Of a DNA stretch of 37,799 nt, positions 26,728 to 34,468 are shown piece after piece (within the stretch, counting starts at the first letter, position 1; each line of letters starts with the position of its first letter). The stretch lies in NCBI GenBank assembly GCA_903913355.1, contig CAIWKU010000376.1, positions 1-37,799 of the forward strand, given 5' to 3'. The stretch comes from an uncultured Bacteroidota bacterium (GTDB lineage: Bacteria; Bacteroidota; Bacteroidia; Chitinophagales; Chitinophagaceae). The notes below the pieces were generated by a model. It made no database searches. It had not been told where the DNA came from and worked only from the letters and a program-made list of their open reading frames with translations. The position numbers and the translations under genes are program-made.

Positions 26728-28164
26728 TTAAGAAATGGTAAAGATTTCCCGGGCAGTTACAGAATTGCCTGTTTTTCCGGTGATAAGTCCTCTACAACCC
26801 GGCGCCCCACAGCGGCATTGGAAGGGTTCCATATGTTCATCCAGAAAACTTGCATAATCAAGTGTCAGTTCCTCACCGGGCTGTATCGGCCTTAACGCTA
26901 TCACATTCAATCCGTTATACCCGGTATTGGGCTCACAGCAATGGTTTTGCGGTGCCCAGGCCGATGGGTCATTATCCCAAAGCAGGAATACTTCATTGCT
27001 TAACGGGTAGGCATATCGACGAAATACCTGTTTTTCGGCCTCAGACCAGTTTTCTTCTACAAAACGGCGGGTAACCAGTCTTTGTGCCATTTGTTCCCCG
27101 TGGAACAGGATTTCGCCGGCAGCGATTGCCTTTTTGGCATAAATACCATAACCGGCAATGGCGTTTCCACGCATTATATATTTTTTTTGTACCCGCTCGT
27201 GACGGGCAATTCCTTCTGCAATCATGTGTCGTAAAAAGTCGGCCTGACCAATTCCATCCTGTTGCAATATATAATCGGCTGATCCTTCGTATCCATCACT
27301 ATAAAAAACCGAGCAGGTAAAATTGATCTCCAGAAAATACAATTCTCCTTTTGCATTCATCCTGAAATCGAGACGGCCATAACCCACCCCATTAAACGCA
27401 GTAAAGATTTTTTGTGCAGATTGACGTAATAGATTGTCGATTACCGGATCATTACAGGGAATATTCGCATCGGGATGTAATTCGGAAGTTTTCAGCGAAT
27501 AGGTTTTAAAATGAAACCCTTCCGGGAAAATATATTCAATGGGTTTAAATGCAGTTACCGTTTTACCATCTGCATTGGCAGCCACCAAAACAGTAAATTC
27601 TCTTCCATCTATATATTCTTCCGCAAGCAGCTGGTCGTAATTTTCCAGTAAAGCATTTACTTTGGCCAATAGTTCTTCCTGGGTATGCACCAGGGATTGA
27701 TCATCTATTCCCAAACTATCTCCCGCTTTGGCTGGTTTTATAAAAACAGGGAATGATAAAAGAGAAACTACGGCATTAATATCTTCTGTTTTTTCAATCA
27801 ATACATACGCCGGTGTTTTTACGCCTTCGCAATACGCAACATATTTCATCAGCTCTTTCGGAGGGTCGTATAACAGCATAGAAGGCCCGGTATACGGCAG
27901 GCCCAATAATTCTAAGGTATAGATCACATCAATAGAAGGCACTTCCCATTCCAGATAGCCTTCGCAAAGGTTTACAAAAATATCATAGCCCTTATGCTGT
28001 AGTGCTTTTAATTGCTTGTAGGTAGTTAATTTATTGAGTGAGATATGGTCTACCTGGTGTTCGGGTAAAAGTGCAGAAAGATTACGCGGAGGATCGTAGT
28101 ATTGGTAATCAACGGCGGTGGTTGAATAATCAGGCTGTAACACACAAACTTTCATAATATTCAT
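26728..28164 (-). CDS. ATP-grasp peptide ligase fused to a C-terminal SET methyltransferase domain
   Basis: A 478-residue two-domain protein. Residues 1-320 form a D-Ala-D-Ala-ligase-like ATP-grasp: VCVLQPDYS (N-terminal sheet), FIKPAKAGDSLG at about 141-152 (ATP lysine and glycine-rich loop), AEEYIDGREF at 181-190, and the magnesium-binding LEIN at 278-281. Residues 328-440 form a SET domain: NAIAGYGIYAKKAIAAGE, NHCCEPNTGYN at 407-417 and EELTLDY at 431-437. A post-SET zinc-type C-x-C-x4-C follows at 450-457. Bacterial SET domains methylate lysine using S-adenosylmethionine; ATP-grasp ligases join an amine to a carboxylate. I do not know of a characterised protein with this fusion. It starts at the ATG at 28164 or 28155. 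98 nt separates it from the upstream ATP-grasp gene. Confidence 0.88.
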   Translation of the reverse strand: MNIMKVCVLQPDYSTTAVDYQYYDPPRNLSALLPEHQVDHISLNKLTTYKQLKALQHKGYDIFVNLCEGYLEWEVPSIDVIYTLELLGLPYTGPSMLLYDPPKELMKYVAYCEGVKTPAYVLIEKTEDINAVVSLLSFPVFIKPAKAGDSLGIDDQSLVHTQEELLAKVNALLENYDQLLAEEYIDGREFTVLVAANADGKTVTAFKPIEYIFPEGFHFKTYSLKTSELHPDANIPCNDPVIDNLLRQSAQKIFTAFNGVGYGRLDFRMNAKGELYFLEINFTCSVFYSDGYEGSADYILQQDGIGQADFLRHMIAEGIARHERVQKKYIMRGNAIAGYGIYAKKAIAAGEILFHGEQMAQRLVTRRFVEENWSEAEKQVFRRYAYPLSNEVFLLWDNDPSAWAPQNHCCEPNTGYNGLNVIALRPIQPGEELTLDYASFLDEHMEPFQCRCGAPGCRGLITGKTGNSVTAREIFTIS

Positions 28165-28262
28165 TGATGAGTTGATCGAAACAACTCTTTGTTTTAGATT
28201 TTCCCTAAACTGAGTCTGCGTATAAACTTACGAATTGACCACAATATCCTGTTTAAAGATCT

Positions 28263-29384
28263 TTATACATATTCTTTTTTTCTGCGGAAAGCATCATTGA
28301 TAATTTCCGTAATCAGGTCAGAGAAAGTGCATCCGCTCATCCTAAGTATCGCACCGATAGACGTATAGTTTTCATCTTCACTGATACCGCATTGTGCATT
28401 TACTTCCAATACAAATAGTTTACCGCTTGCTTTATCCATTCGGATATCTACCCTTGTGTAGCCCGTTCCCTTTACAGCAATATACGCATCCAGACTAATC
28501 TGTTTGATGGCTTTATGGAGAGATGGGTCGGGTAATTGGTATTGATAAAAATCAGCTTCTTCCGGCATGGGTGTCTCTTCTTCATAGATTTCCCATAAAC
28601 GGTCAAAGGATAAAAATTTTTCCGTGTCTTTTAAAGAAGAATGAAATACTCTTTCAACCGGTGTATATATTTTACATAAGTCAGGTTCAGTATAAGAGCC
28701 AACAATCATTACGGTAAACTCAGGACCATCAATAAAAGATTCTGCAATAATGCCATCAGCCGCCAGGTTCCATCCCCGATACCCTTCAAACATACGTTCC
28801 ACCTGGTTAGCTAATTCATCTGTTGTATGAACTACATTTTTAACACCCACGCCCATACTTCCTCCGGAAACAGCCGGTTTTACAATTACCGGCGACCCCA
28901 ATTTTTTGATAATTGTATGAAGATCCTGATCCCTGGTTTGAATGATCTCCCAATTAGGCGTTGCCACTCCGGCTTTTTCAAAAGCCTGTTTCATAGGAAT
29001 CTTGGAAGTCGTGATCCGATAAAAATATTCATCCGAACCCGTATATACCATTCCTTTTTGCTCTAGTAACTGTACAACTGACACACCGGGTGTTCCATTT
29101 ACTTCGTCGCCATCACATAAATTCAGAACCAGTGGAAAATTTTTCAACTCTTCCTGCTCGGTCAATATTTTATCAATAATGATGGGATAATCTTCCAGTG
29201 TTACCGGTTGCCATTGCCAGGCAAGACCCAATTGCTGAAAAGTTTTTTCATACTCAGCAATGCTTTGTGAAAAATCATAATAGTAATCAATATTATCATC
29301 CTGTGTAACCAGGTAAGGGGCCAATACCCATACTTTCAATGCAGCCAAAGGAACAGAGGGAATAAAATCAACTGGGAGCGACAT
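28263..29384 (-). CDS. ATP-grasp ligase (D-Ala-D-Ala-ligase-like), partner of SET proteins
   Basis: A 373-residue ATP-grasp enzyme with VIVKPAVSGGSMGVG at about 166-180 (ATP lysine and loop), ESFIDGPEF at 215-223 and the metal site LEVNAQCGIS at 326-335. The usual Ddl ending (NTxPGMT) is changed to NAQCGIS, so the acceptor pocket differs from true D-Ala-D-Ala ligases. It starts 5 nt after the stand-alone SET gene, implying translational coupling, and is paralogous to the ATP-grasp half of the next gene. The likely role is formation of a peptide or amide bond on a small molecule or protein tail. The substrate cannot be inferred. Confidence 0.87.
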   Translation of the reverse strand: MSLPVDFIPSVPLAALKVWVLAPYLVTQDDNIDYYYDFSQSIAEYEKTFQQLGLAWQWQPVTLEDYPIIIDKILTEQEELKNFPLVLNLCDGDEVNGTPGVSVVQLLEQKGMVYTGSDEYFYRITTSKIPMKQAFEKAGVATPNWEIIQTRDQDLHTIIKKLGSPVIVKPAVSGGSMGVGVKNVVHTTDELANQVERMFEGYRGWNLAADGIIAESFIDGPEFTVMIVGSYTEPDLCKIYTPVERVFHSSLKDTEKFLSFDRLWEIYEEETPMPEEADFYQYQLPDPSLHKAIKQISLDAYIAVKGTGYTRVDIRMDKASGKLFVLEVNAQCGISEDENYTSIGAILRMSGCTFSDLITEIINDAFRRKKEYV

Positions 29385-29389
29385 GTAAA

Positions 29390-29887
29390 TTATTTCTTCG
29401 TTCGTTTTTGCAACTGCTCGTGAATAAAATCGGTTAGTCTGTATTGGGCCGCTTCTGTTTCGGAAAGATGCGCGGCGCCTTTAATTCTATGCAGACAATT
29501 ACTGCTGCTGCAATAACAGTCAAATGGCTGAACCATATCCCATTCGGTAGAAGGATAAAAGAATAACAATTCATCCCCCGGTTGTATTTCTTTTAATGCT
29601 ACCAGTTCCATCGTAGTGGTATTAAAAAAAACATTGGGGTTACAGCTATGGTTGATGTATTGTAAAAACTCGGGTTGTAAAGTAATATGCCTGTTCTCTC
29701 CTGTTTGAACCGTCAGATAGGTTGGCAATTCCAATACCTGGTCCGCAGCAAAACAGCAGATGGTTTCTTCCTTATCAAAAAAAGCAGTCGCGTGTAATGA
29801 TTTTTCGCCTGTAACGGAGTTTTGCATAATGTCAGCAAAACCGTGTTTGCTTAGCATAGTATATGCCGTTGTAAGTGCTTTTATCAT
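29390..29887 (-). CDS. Stand-alone SET domain methyltransferase-like protein
   Basis: A 165-residue protein made almost only of a SET domain: a degenerate N-terminal part at about 25-60, the diagnostic INHSCNPNVFF at 78-88, GDELLFFYPSTEW at 104-116, and a post-SET C-x-C-x4-C at 124-131 (CYCSSSNC). The NHSCxPN motif supports S-adenosylmethionine binding, and the aromatic FFYP matches the catalytic tyrosine region (ExLTxDY in the paralogue). Its cysteine spacing is the same as in the SET half of the fusion protein at 26728-28164, so the two SET domains are probably related by duplication. It is the first gene of the SET/ATP-grasp set. Confidence 0.85.
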   Translation of the reverse strand: MIKALTTAYTMLSKHGFADIMQNSVTGEKSLHATAFFDKEETICCFAADQVLELPTYLTVQTGENRHITLQPEFLQYINHSCNPNVFFNTTTMELVALKEIQPGDELLFFYPSTEWDMVQPFDCYCSSSNCLHRIKGAAHLSETEAAQYRLTDFIHEQLQKRTKK

Positions 29888-30100
29888 AATGCTTTGAATG
29901 GTGTTAGTGGAATAAGTTTAAATTTCAATAAAATAAAGAAGCTTATTAAATTTCTAAGCCTTTAATACTCCACATTTCAGCCTTAATTGTTAACAGATTT
30001 GGCAATCAGTAACAGAAGTAAAACAATATTCCCCCATTTCATTTTTAACTGCTTTATAAGATAACTCAGTTTGTTTTATAAAAATTGGGTGTTTTAACGG

Positions 30101-30131
30101 TTGTCTGGTTTTGTTCCCATCATTAATTTAG
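30101..30131 (+). promoter_or_regulatory. Possible promoter of the response regulator gene
   Basis: TTG (30101-30103), a 20-nt spacer and TAATTTAG (30124-30131) fit the Bacteroidota -33/-7 pair with one mismatch in the -7 box. It would give a leader of roughly 145 nt containing the hairpin at 30233-30260. Confidence 0.3.
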
Positions 30132-30232
30132 TAATCCGATTATGCGTAGGTATATCCATTAATCATAACTGGTTAGTATAAAATACCCCCCAATGGATAC
30201 TTGATTAGTTGGCTCTGTAATTATCTGTTATC

Positions 30233-30260
30233 TGATAAAATGGCCCCCAACATTTTATCA
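30233..30260. promoter_or_regulatory. Perfect hairpin or operator before the response regulator
   Basis: Perfect 10-bp inverted repeat TGATAAAATG (30233-30242) and CATTTTATCA (30251-30260) with loop GCCCCCAA, ending 23 nt before the ATG at 30284. It could be an RNA hairpin near the ribosome site or a dyad bound by the regulator itself. There is no T-run, so it is not a standard terminator. Confidence 0.5.
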
Positions 30261-30283
30261 TCTTGGTTACCAAAACTGCTGGC

Positions 30284-30946
30284 ATGCTAAACAGAAAAAT
30301 CAAGTTGCTGATTGCTGATGATCATTCGGTATTCAGAACCGGTTTAAAAACATTTCTATCACAGATACCCCATTTGGAAATTGCCGGCGAAGCCGGAAAT
30401 GGTCAGGATTTGATGAAACTGGCGATAGATCTTAACCCCGATGTGATCATAACCGATCTGGATATGCCAGTCATGAGTGGCATACAGGCAACTAAGGAAT
30501 TATGTAAACGGATACCCTATTGCCGGGTAATTGCACTTACCGTTCATGCCCGGGAAGAATCTATTCTCCGAATGCTGGAAGCAGGTGCCCTGGGTTATGT
30601 GTTGAAAAGTGCCGACACAAAGGAAATTGTTGAAGCAATAGAATCGGTTGATCTGTATAAACCCTTTTTCTGCAAAGCCATTTCCGAAATGCTTACCACC
30701 ATTATTACCCGCGATTTTAAAGTACCGGTGGCAGAAACGGTTTACCTAACTGAAAGAGAAAAGCAAATCGTACAATTAATTTGTCATGAACATACCAGCA
30801 AAGGTATTGCGCATATACTTTGTCTTAGTAAAAGAACGATAGAAGGGCACAGAAGGCGGATCATGGATAAGGTAGGCGCAAAAAGTATCGCAGGGGTTAT
30901 TGCTTTTGCGTACGAAACGGGAATATATAAAAAGCCCGTTCCATAA
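30284..30946 (+). CDS. NarL/LuxR-family response regulator
   Basis: A 220-residue two-domain regulator. The receiver domain (residues 6-122) has the acidic pair ADDH at 11-14, the phosphoacceptor Asp58 in ITDLDMPVMSG, a threonine in ALTVHARE and the conserved lysine in YVLKSAD. The LuxR-type DNA-binding domain (about 150-210) has LTEREKQIVQLI and the recognition helix region LSKRTIEGHRRRIMDKVGAKS. No histidine kinase gene lies in the window, so it is an orphan here. The ATG at 30284 is chosen over a TTG at 30263. It is divergent from the SET/ATP-grasp genes and may control them; this is inferred from position only. Confidence 0.92.
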   Translation: MLNRKIKLLIADDHSVFRTGLKTFLSQIPHLEIAGEAGNGQDLMKLAIDLNPDVIITDLDMPVMSGIQATKELCKRIPYCRVIALTVHAREESILRMLEAGALGYVLKSADTKEIVEAIESVDLYKPFFCKAISEMLTTIITRDFKVPVAETVYLTEREKQIVQLICHEHTSKGIAHILCLSKRTIEGHRRRIMDKVGAKSIAGVIAFAYETGIYKKPVP

Positions 30947-30963
30947 TGAATGGGAAATTAAAT

Positions 30964-30993
30964 CAGCAGTGAACCCGGTAAGGCTCACTGCTG
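30964..30993. terminator. Hairpin terminator between convergent genes
   Basis: Inverted repeat CAGCAGTGA (30964-30972) and TCACTGCTG (30985-30993), perfect over 9 bp, with additional CC/GG pairing inside the loop. It lies 18 nt after the response-regulator stop and 22 nt from the converging isomerase-like gene. A-rich flanks follow on the plus strand. Confidence 0.6.
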
Positions 30994-31015
30994 CATGAAA
31001 AACAAATCTTAACTT

Positions 31016-31930
31016 CTAATAGCCCCAACCCTTCAGCACTTTCAAATCTTCCGCAGCACATTCCAATGGGGTTTTGGCCTGGTATGATTCCTGTTCTATT
31101 ATAAAATGCTGGGTTCCGTTTTGTTTAGCCAGGTCAACAATGGCTTTTACATTGGCTACACCGGTACCTAATATGGTGCTGTCAAAGCCATCATTCATTT
31201 CTCCTTTGCCACTGGATTTCATTTCGTCTTTTACATGCATGGAAATAAAACGACCCGGGTAGCGACTGATAATCTCGTACGCATTGGCCCCTGTTCCATA
31301 TAAATTGCCGATATCCAGTTGCTGTGTAACCAGGTTGGGATCTGTATACTGTAGGATGATATCAAATACTTTAATTCCTTCCAGACTTTGCGTAAACTCA
31401 AAATTATGGTTATGATACCCGAAACGCATATCCCATTTCCTGCATAATTCACCACATAAGTTAAAAACGATCATATATCGTTTCATGTCTTCTATATTCT
31501 TTCTAAGGGTTTCGTCGAACCAGGGACTGATCACAAATTGCTGGCCAACAGTTGCCGCATCTTCTACGGTATATTTCCAGGCATCCGTAAATTCTCTTTT
31601 TTGCTCATTCCAATGTTCTTTTCCCAATACCGTATGTCCGCTAAGCATTTTCAGGCCATGGTCCGTTAATACCTTTTTAAAGTCGGTGGCGCTAAATCCA
31701 TAAAATTTCCGGTTAACATAGTTAGCATGTTCTACATATTGAAAACCCATATCTGAAAGGGCTTTTAATGTACCCAGGGGATCTTTTTTCATTTCATCCC
31801 TAACAGTATATAATTGGATACCTGTAATGGTATTGGCTGCTTGTGAAGCAAACAATCTGCTTGAAAACAGTGTACTGCCTGCAAGGGCAAAAGCAGTATT
31901 CTGAAGAAAATGTCTTCTGGAACGATTCAT
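31016..31930 (-). CDS. Tat-exported sugar phosphate isomerase/epimerase-like TIM-barrel protein
   Basis: A 304-residue protein whose N-terminus NRSRRHFLQNTAFALAGSTLF carries the twin-arginine motif and a hydrophobic stretch, so it is probably exported folded to the periplasm. The mature part is an AP-endonuclease-2/xylose-isomerase-like TIM barrel: TITGIQLYTVRDEMKKDP, MRFGYHNHNFEF, VTQQLDIGNLYG, HVKDE and FIIEQESY give the expected strand-end metal-binding His, Asp and Glu positions. Members act on sugars and inositols, often in polysaccharide breakdown, but the substrate here is unknown. It is a single gene with its own terminator region. Confidence 0.9.
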   Translation of the reverse strand: MNRSRRHFLQNTAFALAGSTLFSSRLFASQAANTITGIQLYTVRDEMKKDPLGTLKALSDMGFQYVEHANYVNRKFYGFSATDFKKVLTDHGLKMLSGHTVLGKEHWNEQKREFTDAWKYTVEDAATVGQQFVISPWFDETLRKNIEDMKRYMIVFNLCGELCRKWDMRFGYHNHNFEFTQSLEGIKVFDIILQYTDPNLVTQQLDIGNLYGTGANAYEIISRYPGRFISMHVKDEMKSSGKGEMNDGFDSTILGTGVANVKAIVDLAKQNGTQHFIIEQESYQAKTPLECAAEDLKVLKGWGY

Positions 31931-31966
31931 GGTAAGCGATTTTATTGACTAATATAGTAAATATAC

Positions 31967-31983
31967 ACTTGCAGGTTGCAAGT
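31967..31983. repeat. Short dyad between divergent genes
   Basis: ACTTGCA-GGT-TGCAAGT, a 7-bp inverted repeat at 31967-31983, with a further ACTTGCA copy at about 32029, in the space between the divergent isomerase-like gene and the 156-residue unknown. It is placed where an operator could sit. It might equally be part of a G/T-rich intergenic repeat (31980-32015). Confidence 0.3.
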
Positions 31984-32037
31984 TTGCGGTTTGGCGTTTG
32001 GGGTTGTGGATTCGAAGTTACGGGGGTAACTTGCAGT

Positions 32038-32508
32038 ATGAAAACGGCTACGGTTCAGGAATTGAAAAAGGAATTACAGGGGCATACAGCTTCGGAATTG
32101 CTTGAATTGTGTTTGCGGCTGGCCAAATTTAAAAAGGAAAACAAGGAATTACTTACTTACCTGCTTTTTGAAGCACATGATGAAGAAAGCTATATCATCG
32201 CAGTAAAAGAACTGGTAGATGAGGATTTTAGTGAATTACCAAGACCCAGTCTCTATCTTACTAAAAAAAGTCTCCGGAAAACACTACGCACCATCAATAA
32301 ATACATCCGTTATTCCGGTTCAAAACAGGTAGAAGTGATATTACTCACCTATTTCTGCAAACAACTCAGGAATTCGGGTATTCCGTATCAAAAATCAACC
32401 GTTTTGGCAAATTTATATGAAGGCCAGATCAAAAAGATACATGCCGCTTTGCTACTCTTACACGAGGATCTTCAATACGATTATCGGCAGGAACTGATGG
32501 GTTTATAA
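32038..32508 (+). CDS. Conserved-looking cytoplasmic protein of unknown function
   Basis: A 156-residue, helix-rich protein starting at the ATG at 32038 (MKTATVQELKKELQGHTASEL). It has many lysine, leucine and glutamate residues in amphipathic pattern, no signal peptide and no recognised motif. The layout (TVQELKKEL near the start, then alpha-helical repeats) resembles small Bacteroidota proteins annotated as hypothetical. The open frame extends to 31945 but that part is low-complexity G/T-rich sequence and is not counted. Function unknown. Confidence 0.75.
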   Translation: MKTATVQELKKELQGHTASELLELCLRLAKFKKENKELLTYLLFEAHDEESYIIAVKELVDEDFSELPRPSLYLTKKSLRKTLRTINKYIRYSGSKQVEVILLTYFCKQLRNSGIPYQKSTVLANLYEGQIKKIHAALLLLHEDLQYDYRQELMGL

Positions 32509-32661
32509 GCCAATTTACCTGTTCTTACAAGATAGAATTAACAGTCTCTATACCCATTTCCTTACGATATTTCAAAACCAAATTCGGTTTTCGCCTATAA
32601 ATACTGCACCTTTACACTGTTTTCGCTGGCCATTTTATTTCATTTAATACGACAAACCCCC

Positions 32662-33027
32662 ATGTACACGCAGATCTGGAGCAAATACCTACCCATTATT
32701 AAGATATTATTGAAAAGAACTTTAAATGGCGACCAGGTATTGGATCTGAACCGTATCGATTTCGAAAGAGCCGGTAGCGGACGTAAAGCGGGTTATAAAT
32801 TTACTATCGAATTTACCAAAGGCCGTGTGGCCAATATCATTAGCGGCTCTGCTTTGGCTTCCGATCTGGCTTTTGTAATGCTGGAAGATGCTGCTATCAA
32901 ACCCTTATTATTAGGTAATCACTACCTGGTTTCTCTGAATACCAAGTTTCAGTTGAGTTTGAAAAATGTTACCCCGAAAGAAGAGCTTTCCGAAAATGAA
33001 GGTGCAGCAAAAGAAACTGCTGAATAA
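32662..33027 (+). CDS. Small protein of unknown function
   Basis: A 121-residue protein beginning MYTQIWSKYLPIIKILLKRT with a helical start, then a mixed alpha/beta middle (YKFTIEFTKGRVANIISGSALASDL) and an acidic tail (ELSENEGAAKETAE). No family is recognised. It lies 153 nt after the previous unknown and ends 22 nt before the converging SDR gene. It is real in my judgement because of its composition and its start at a good ATG, but its role cannot be stated. Confidence 0.7.
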   Translation: MYTQIWSKYLPIIKILLKRTLNGDQVLDLNRIDFERAGSGRKAGYKFTIEFTKGRVANIISGSALASDLAFVMLEDAAIKPLLLGNHYLVSLNTKFQLSLKNVTPKEELSENEGAAKETAE

Positions 33028-33049
33028 GCCACTTTATTTCTTTACCTGA

Positions 33050-33823
33050 TTAGAAGATTCCTTTTACCATACCTCCATCCAGGGTAATGGTTTGACCAGT
33101 TATGTATTTACTAAACGGACTCAATAACCAAACAGCCAGGCTGGCAAAATCAGAGGCTTCGCCTAAAGCACCTACGGGTATATTGTGTATGGCTGATTTT
33201 CTAACTTCCTCGATGGGTTGACCAGTCTGTTCACTTTTCTTCTGGTATATCCGATTAATCGCCGCTGTATTATGTGAGCCGGGACCGAGTACATTACAGG
33301 TAATACCGGTAGAGGCAATTTCCTGGGAAAGGGTTTTTACCATTCCTACAACGGCCACCCGTAACGAGTTACTCAATACCAGGTTCTCGAGTGGTTGTTT
33401 TACGGAAGAGCTTTCAATATATACAATCCGTCCATAATGAAAAGGGATCATTTTAGGCACCAGTGCCTGGGTAATGGCCACTTTCCACCTGAGTAATTTT
33501 TTATACGCATCATCCCAATCCTCCAAACTGGTTTCCATTACTGTCTTAGCCGGTGGCCCACCTGCATTTACCACCATACCATGTACCTGTCTGTTACCTA
33601 CTGTATCCAGGATTTTTTGAATGATGGCTGATTCTGAAATATCACCTATCATGATCTCTATCTTCGAAGGCGCTTCCGATTGCAGGACTTTTAATTTTTC
33701 TTCTCCTCTTGCTACGGCTATAATATTCGCGCCCTCTTTTACTAAGGCCAATGCAATAGCCTGACCAAAACCTGAACTGGCGCCTCCCACAATAAATAAC
33801 TGGTCTTTGATTTGTAAATCCAT
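33050..33823 (-). CDS. SDR-family oxidoreductase without the YxxxK motif
   Basis: A 257-residue short-chain dehydrogenase/reductase fold protein. The coenzyme site IVGGASSGFGQAIA is at 11-24, VVNAGGPP at 84-91 holds the structural Asn, and IESSS at 136-140 the catalytic serine. Where classic enzymes have YxxxK the sequence is S151-N-S-L-R155, so tyrosine and lysine are both replaced. A branch of SDR proteins with this change is known in databases and is usually annotated as 3-oxoacyl-ACP-reductase-like. Start ATG at 33821-33823; an upstream reading to 33844 is less likely. Activity is uncertain. Confidence 0.88.
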   Translation of the reverse strand: MDLQIKDQLFIVGGASSGFGQAIALALVKEGANIIAVARGEEKLKVLQSEAPSKIEIMIGDISESAIIQKILDTVGNRQVHGMVVNAGGPPAKTVMETSLEDWDDAYKKLLRWKVAITQALVPKMIPFHYGRIVYIESSSVKQPLENLVLSNSLRVAVVGMVKTLSQEIASTGITCNVLGPGSHNTAAINRIYQKKSEQTGQPIEEVRKSAIHNIPVGALGEASDFASLAVWLLSPFSKYITGQTITLDGGMVKGIF

Positions 33824-33958
33824 GCTTAAAATTAAGCAGTACAACTGATTGATTGAAATTAACTGTCTTAATTAATCCTCTTTGCTCATAAGTTTTCTCC
33901 TTCTGGTAAAAAATCGTAGCCTTGCCTAAAGAACGACTCATAAAACCCGAAATAAAAT

Positions 33959-34405
33959 ATGGCAAGCAGAAAAAAAGAACCCAAAACGCAATCTGTAACA
34001 TGGCATGATAACCATGTTGAAAATCTGACATTCGGACAAAAAATTGCAGATAGTGTGGCCCAGGGTATGGGTTCCTGGAGTTTTATAATCATACAAAGTA
34101 TTATTGTAGGTATCTGGATGTTGTTAAATGTTATTGGCTTCATTAACCACTGGGATCCTTATCCATTTATTTTACTCAACCTACTTTTCTCCACCCAGGC
34201 TGCTTACGCAGCACCCATCATCATGATGGCCCAAAACCGACAGAATGAACGCGATCGTGCTCAAGCCATGGCAGACTTTCAAACCAATCTGGATGCTAAA
34301 AAAGAAATTGAAGAATTACAGGTGCAGCTTACGCAGATAGAATTGGAGAAATTAGATAAGATCATTCTGATGCTGGAAAAATTAAACCTGCAGGGTAAAG
34401 ACTAA
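33959..34405 (+). CDS. DUF1003 membrane protein
   Basis: A 148-residue protein with the DUF1003 pattern: a polar N-terminus, two close transmembrane helices (WSFIIIQSIIVGIWMLLNVIG and PFILLNLLFSTQAAYAAPIIMM), the conserved AQNRQNERDR motif, and a coiled-coil C-terminus (EIEELQVQLTQIELEKLDKI). The family is widespread and of unknown function, sometimes linked to cyclic-nucleotide or stress contexts. It is divergent from the SDR gene across 135 nt. Confidence 0.92.
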   Translation: MASRKKEPKTQSVTWHDNHVENLTFGQKIADSVAQGMGSWSFIIIQSIIVGIWMLLNVIGFINHWDPYPFILLNLLFSTQAAYAAPIIMMAQNRQNERDRAQAMADFQTNLDAKKEIEELQVQLTQIELEKLDKIILMLEKLNLQGKD

Positions 34406-34468
34406 ACGCTAACGTGTTTTGCTCATTAATAGATAGTAATTCAATTAATTGCTATGATTTTTCTTAGC

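Larger units (their letters stand above)
29888..30283. other. Divergent intergenic region between the SET cluster and the response regulator
   Basis: A 396-nt AT-rich gap with no convincing open frame. It must hold the promoters for the SET gene (minus) and the response regulator (plus). A candidate plus-strand promoter is at 30101-30131 and a hairpin is at 30233-30260; both are listed separately. I see no RNA gene here. Confidence 0.6.

Noticed and set aside
28169..28187. GAGTTG/CAACTC hairpin upstream of the ATP-grasp-SET gene
   Set aside because: Only 6 bp; expected by chance at this scale, so not listed as a feature.
26728..29384. Both ATP-grasp proteins as true D-alanine-D-alanine ligases of peptidoglycan
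   Set aside because: The terminal Ddl motif is changed (NAQCGIS and NFTCSVF), there are two paralogues with SET partners, and there are no mur genes nearby.
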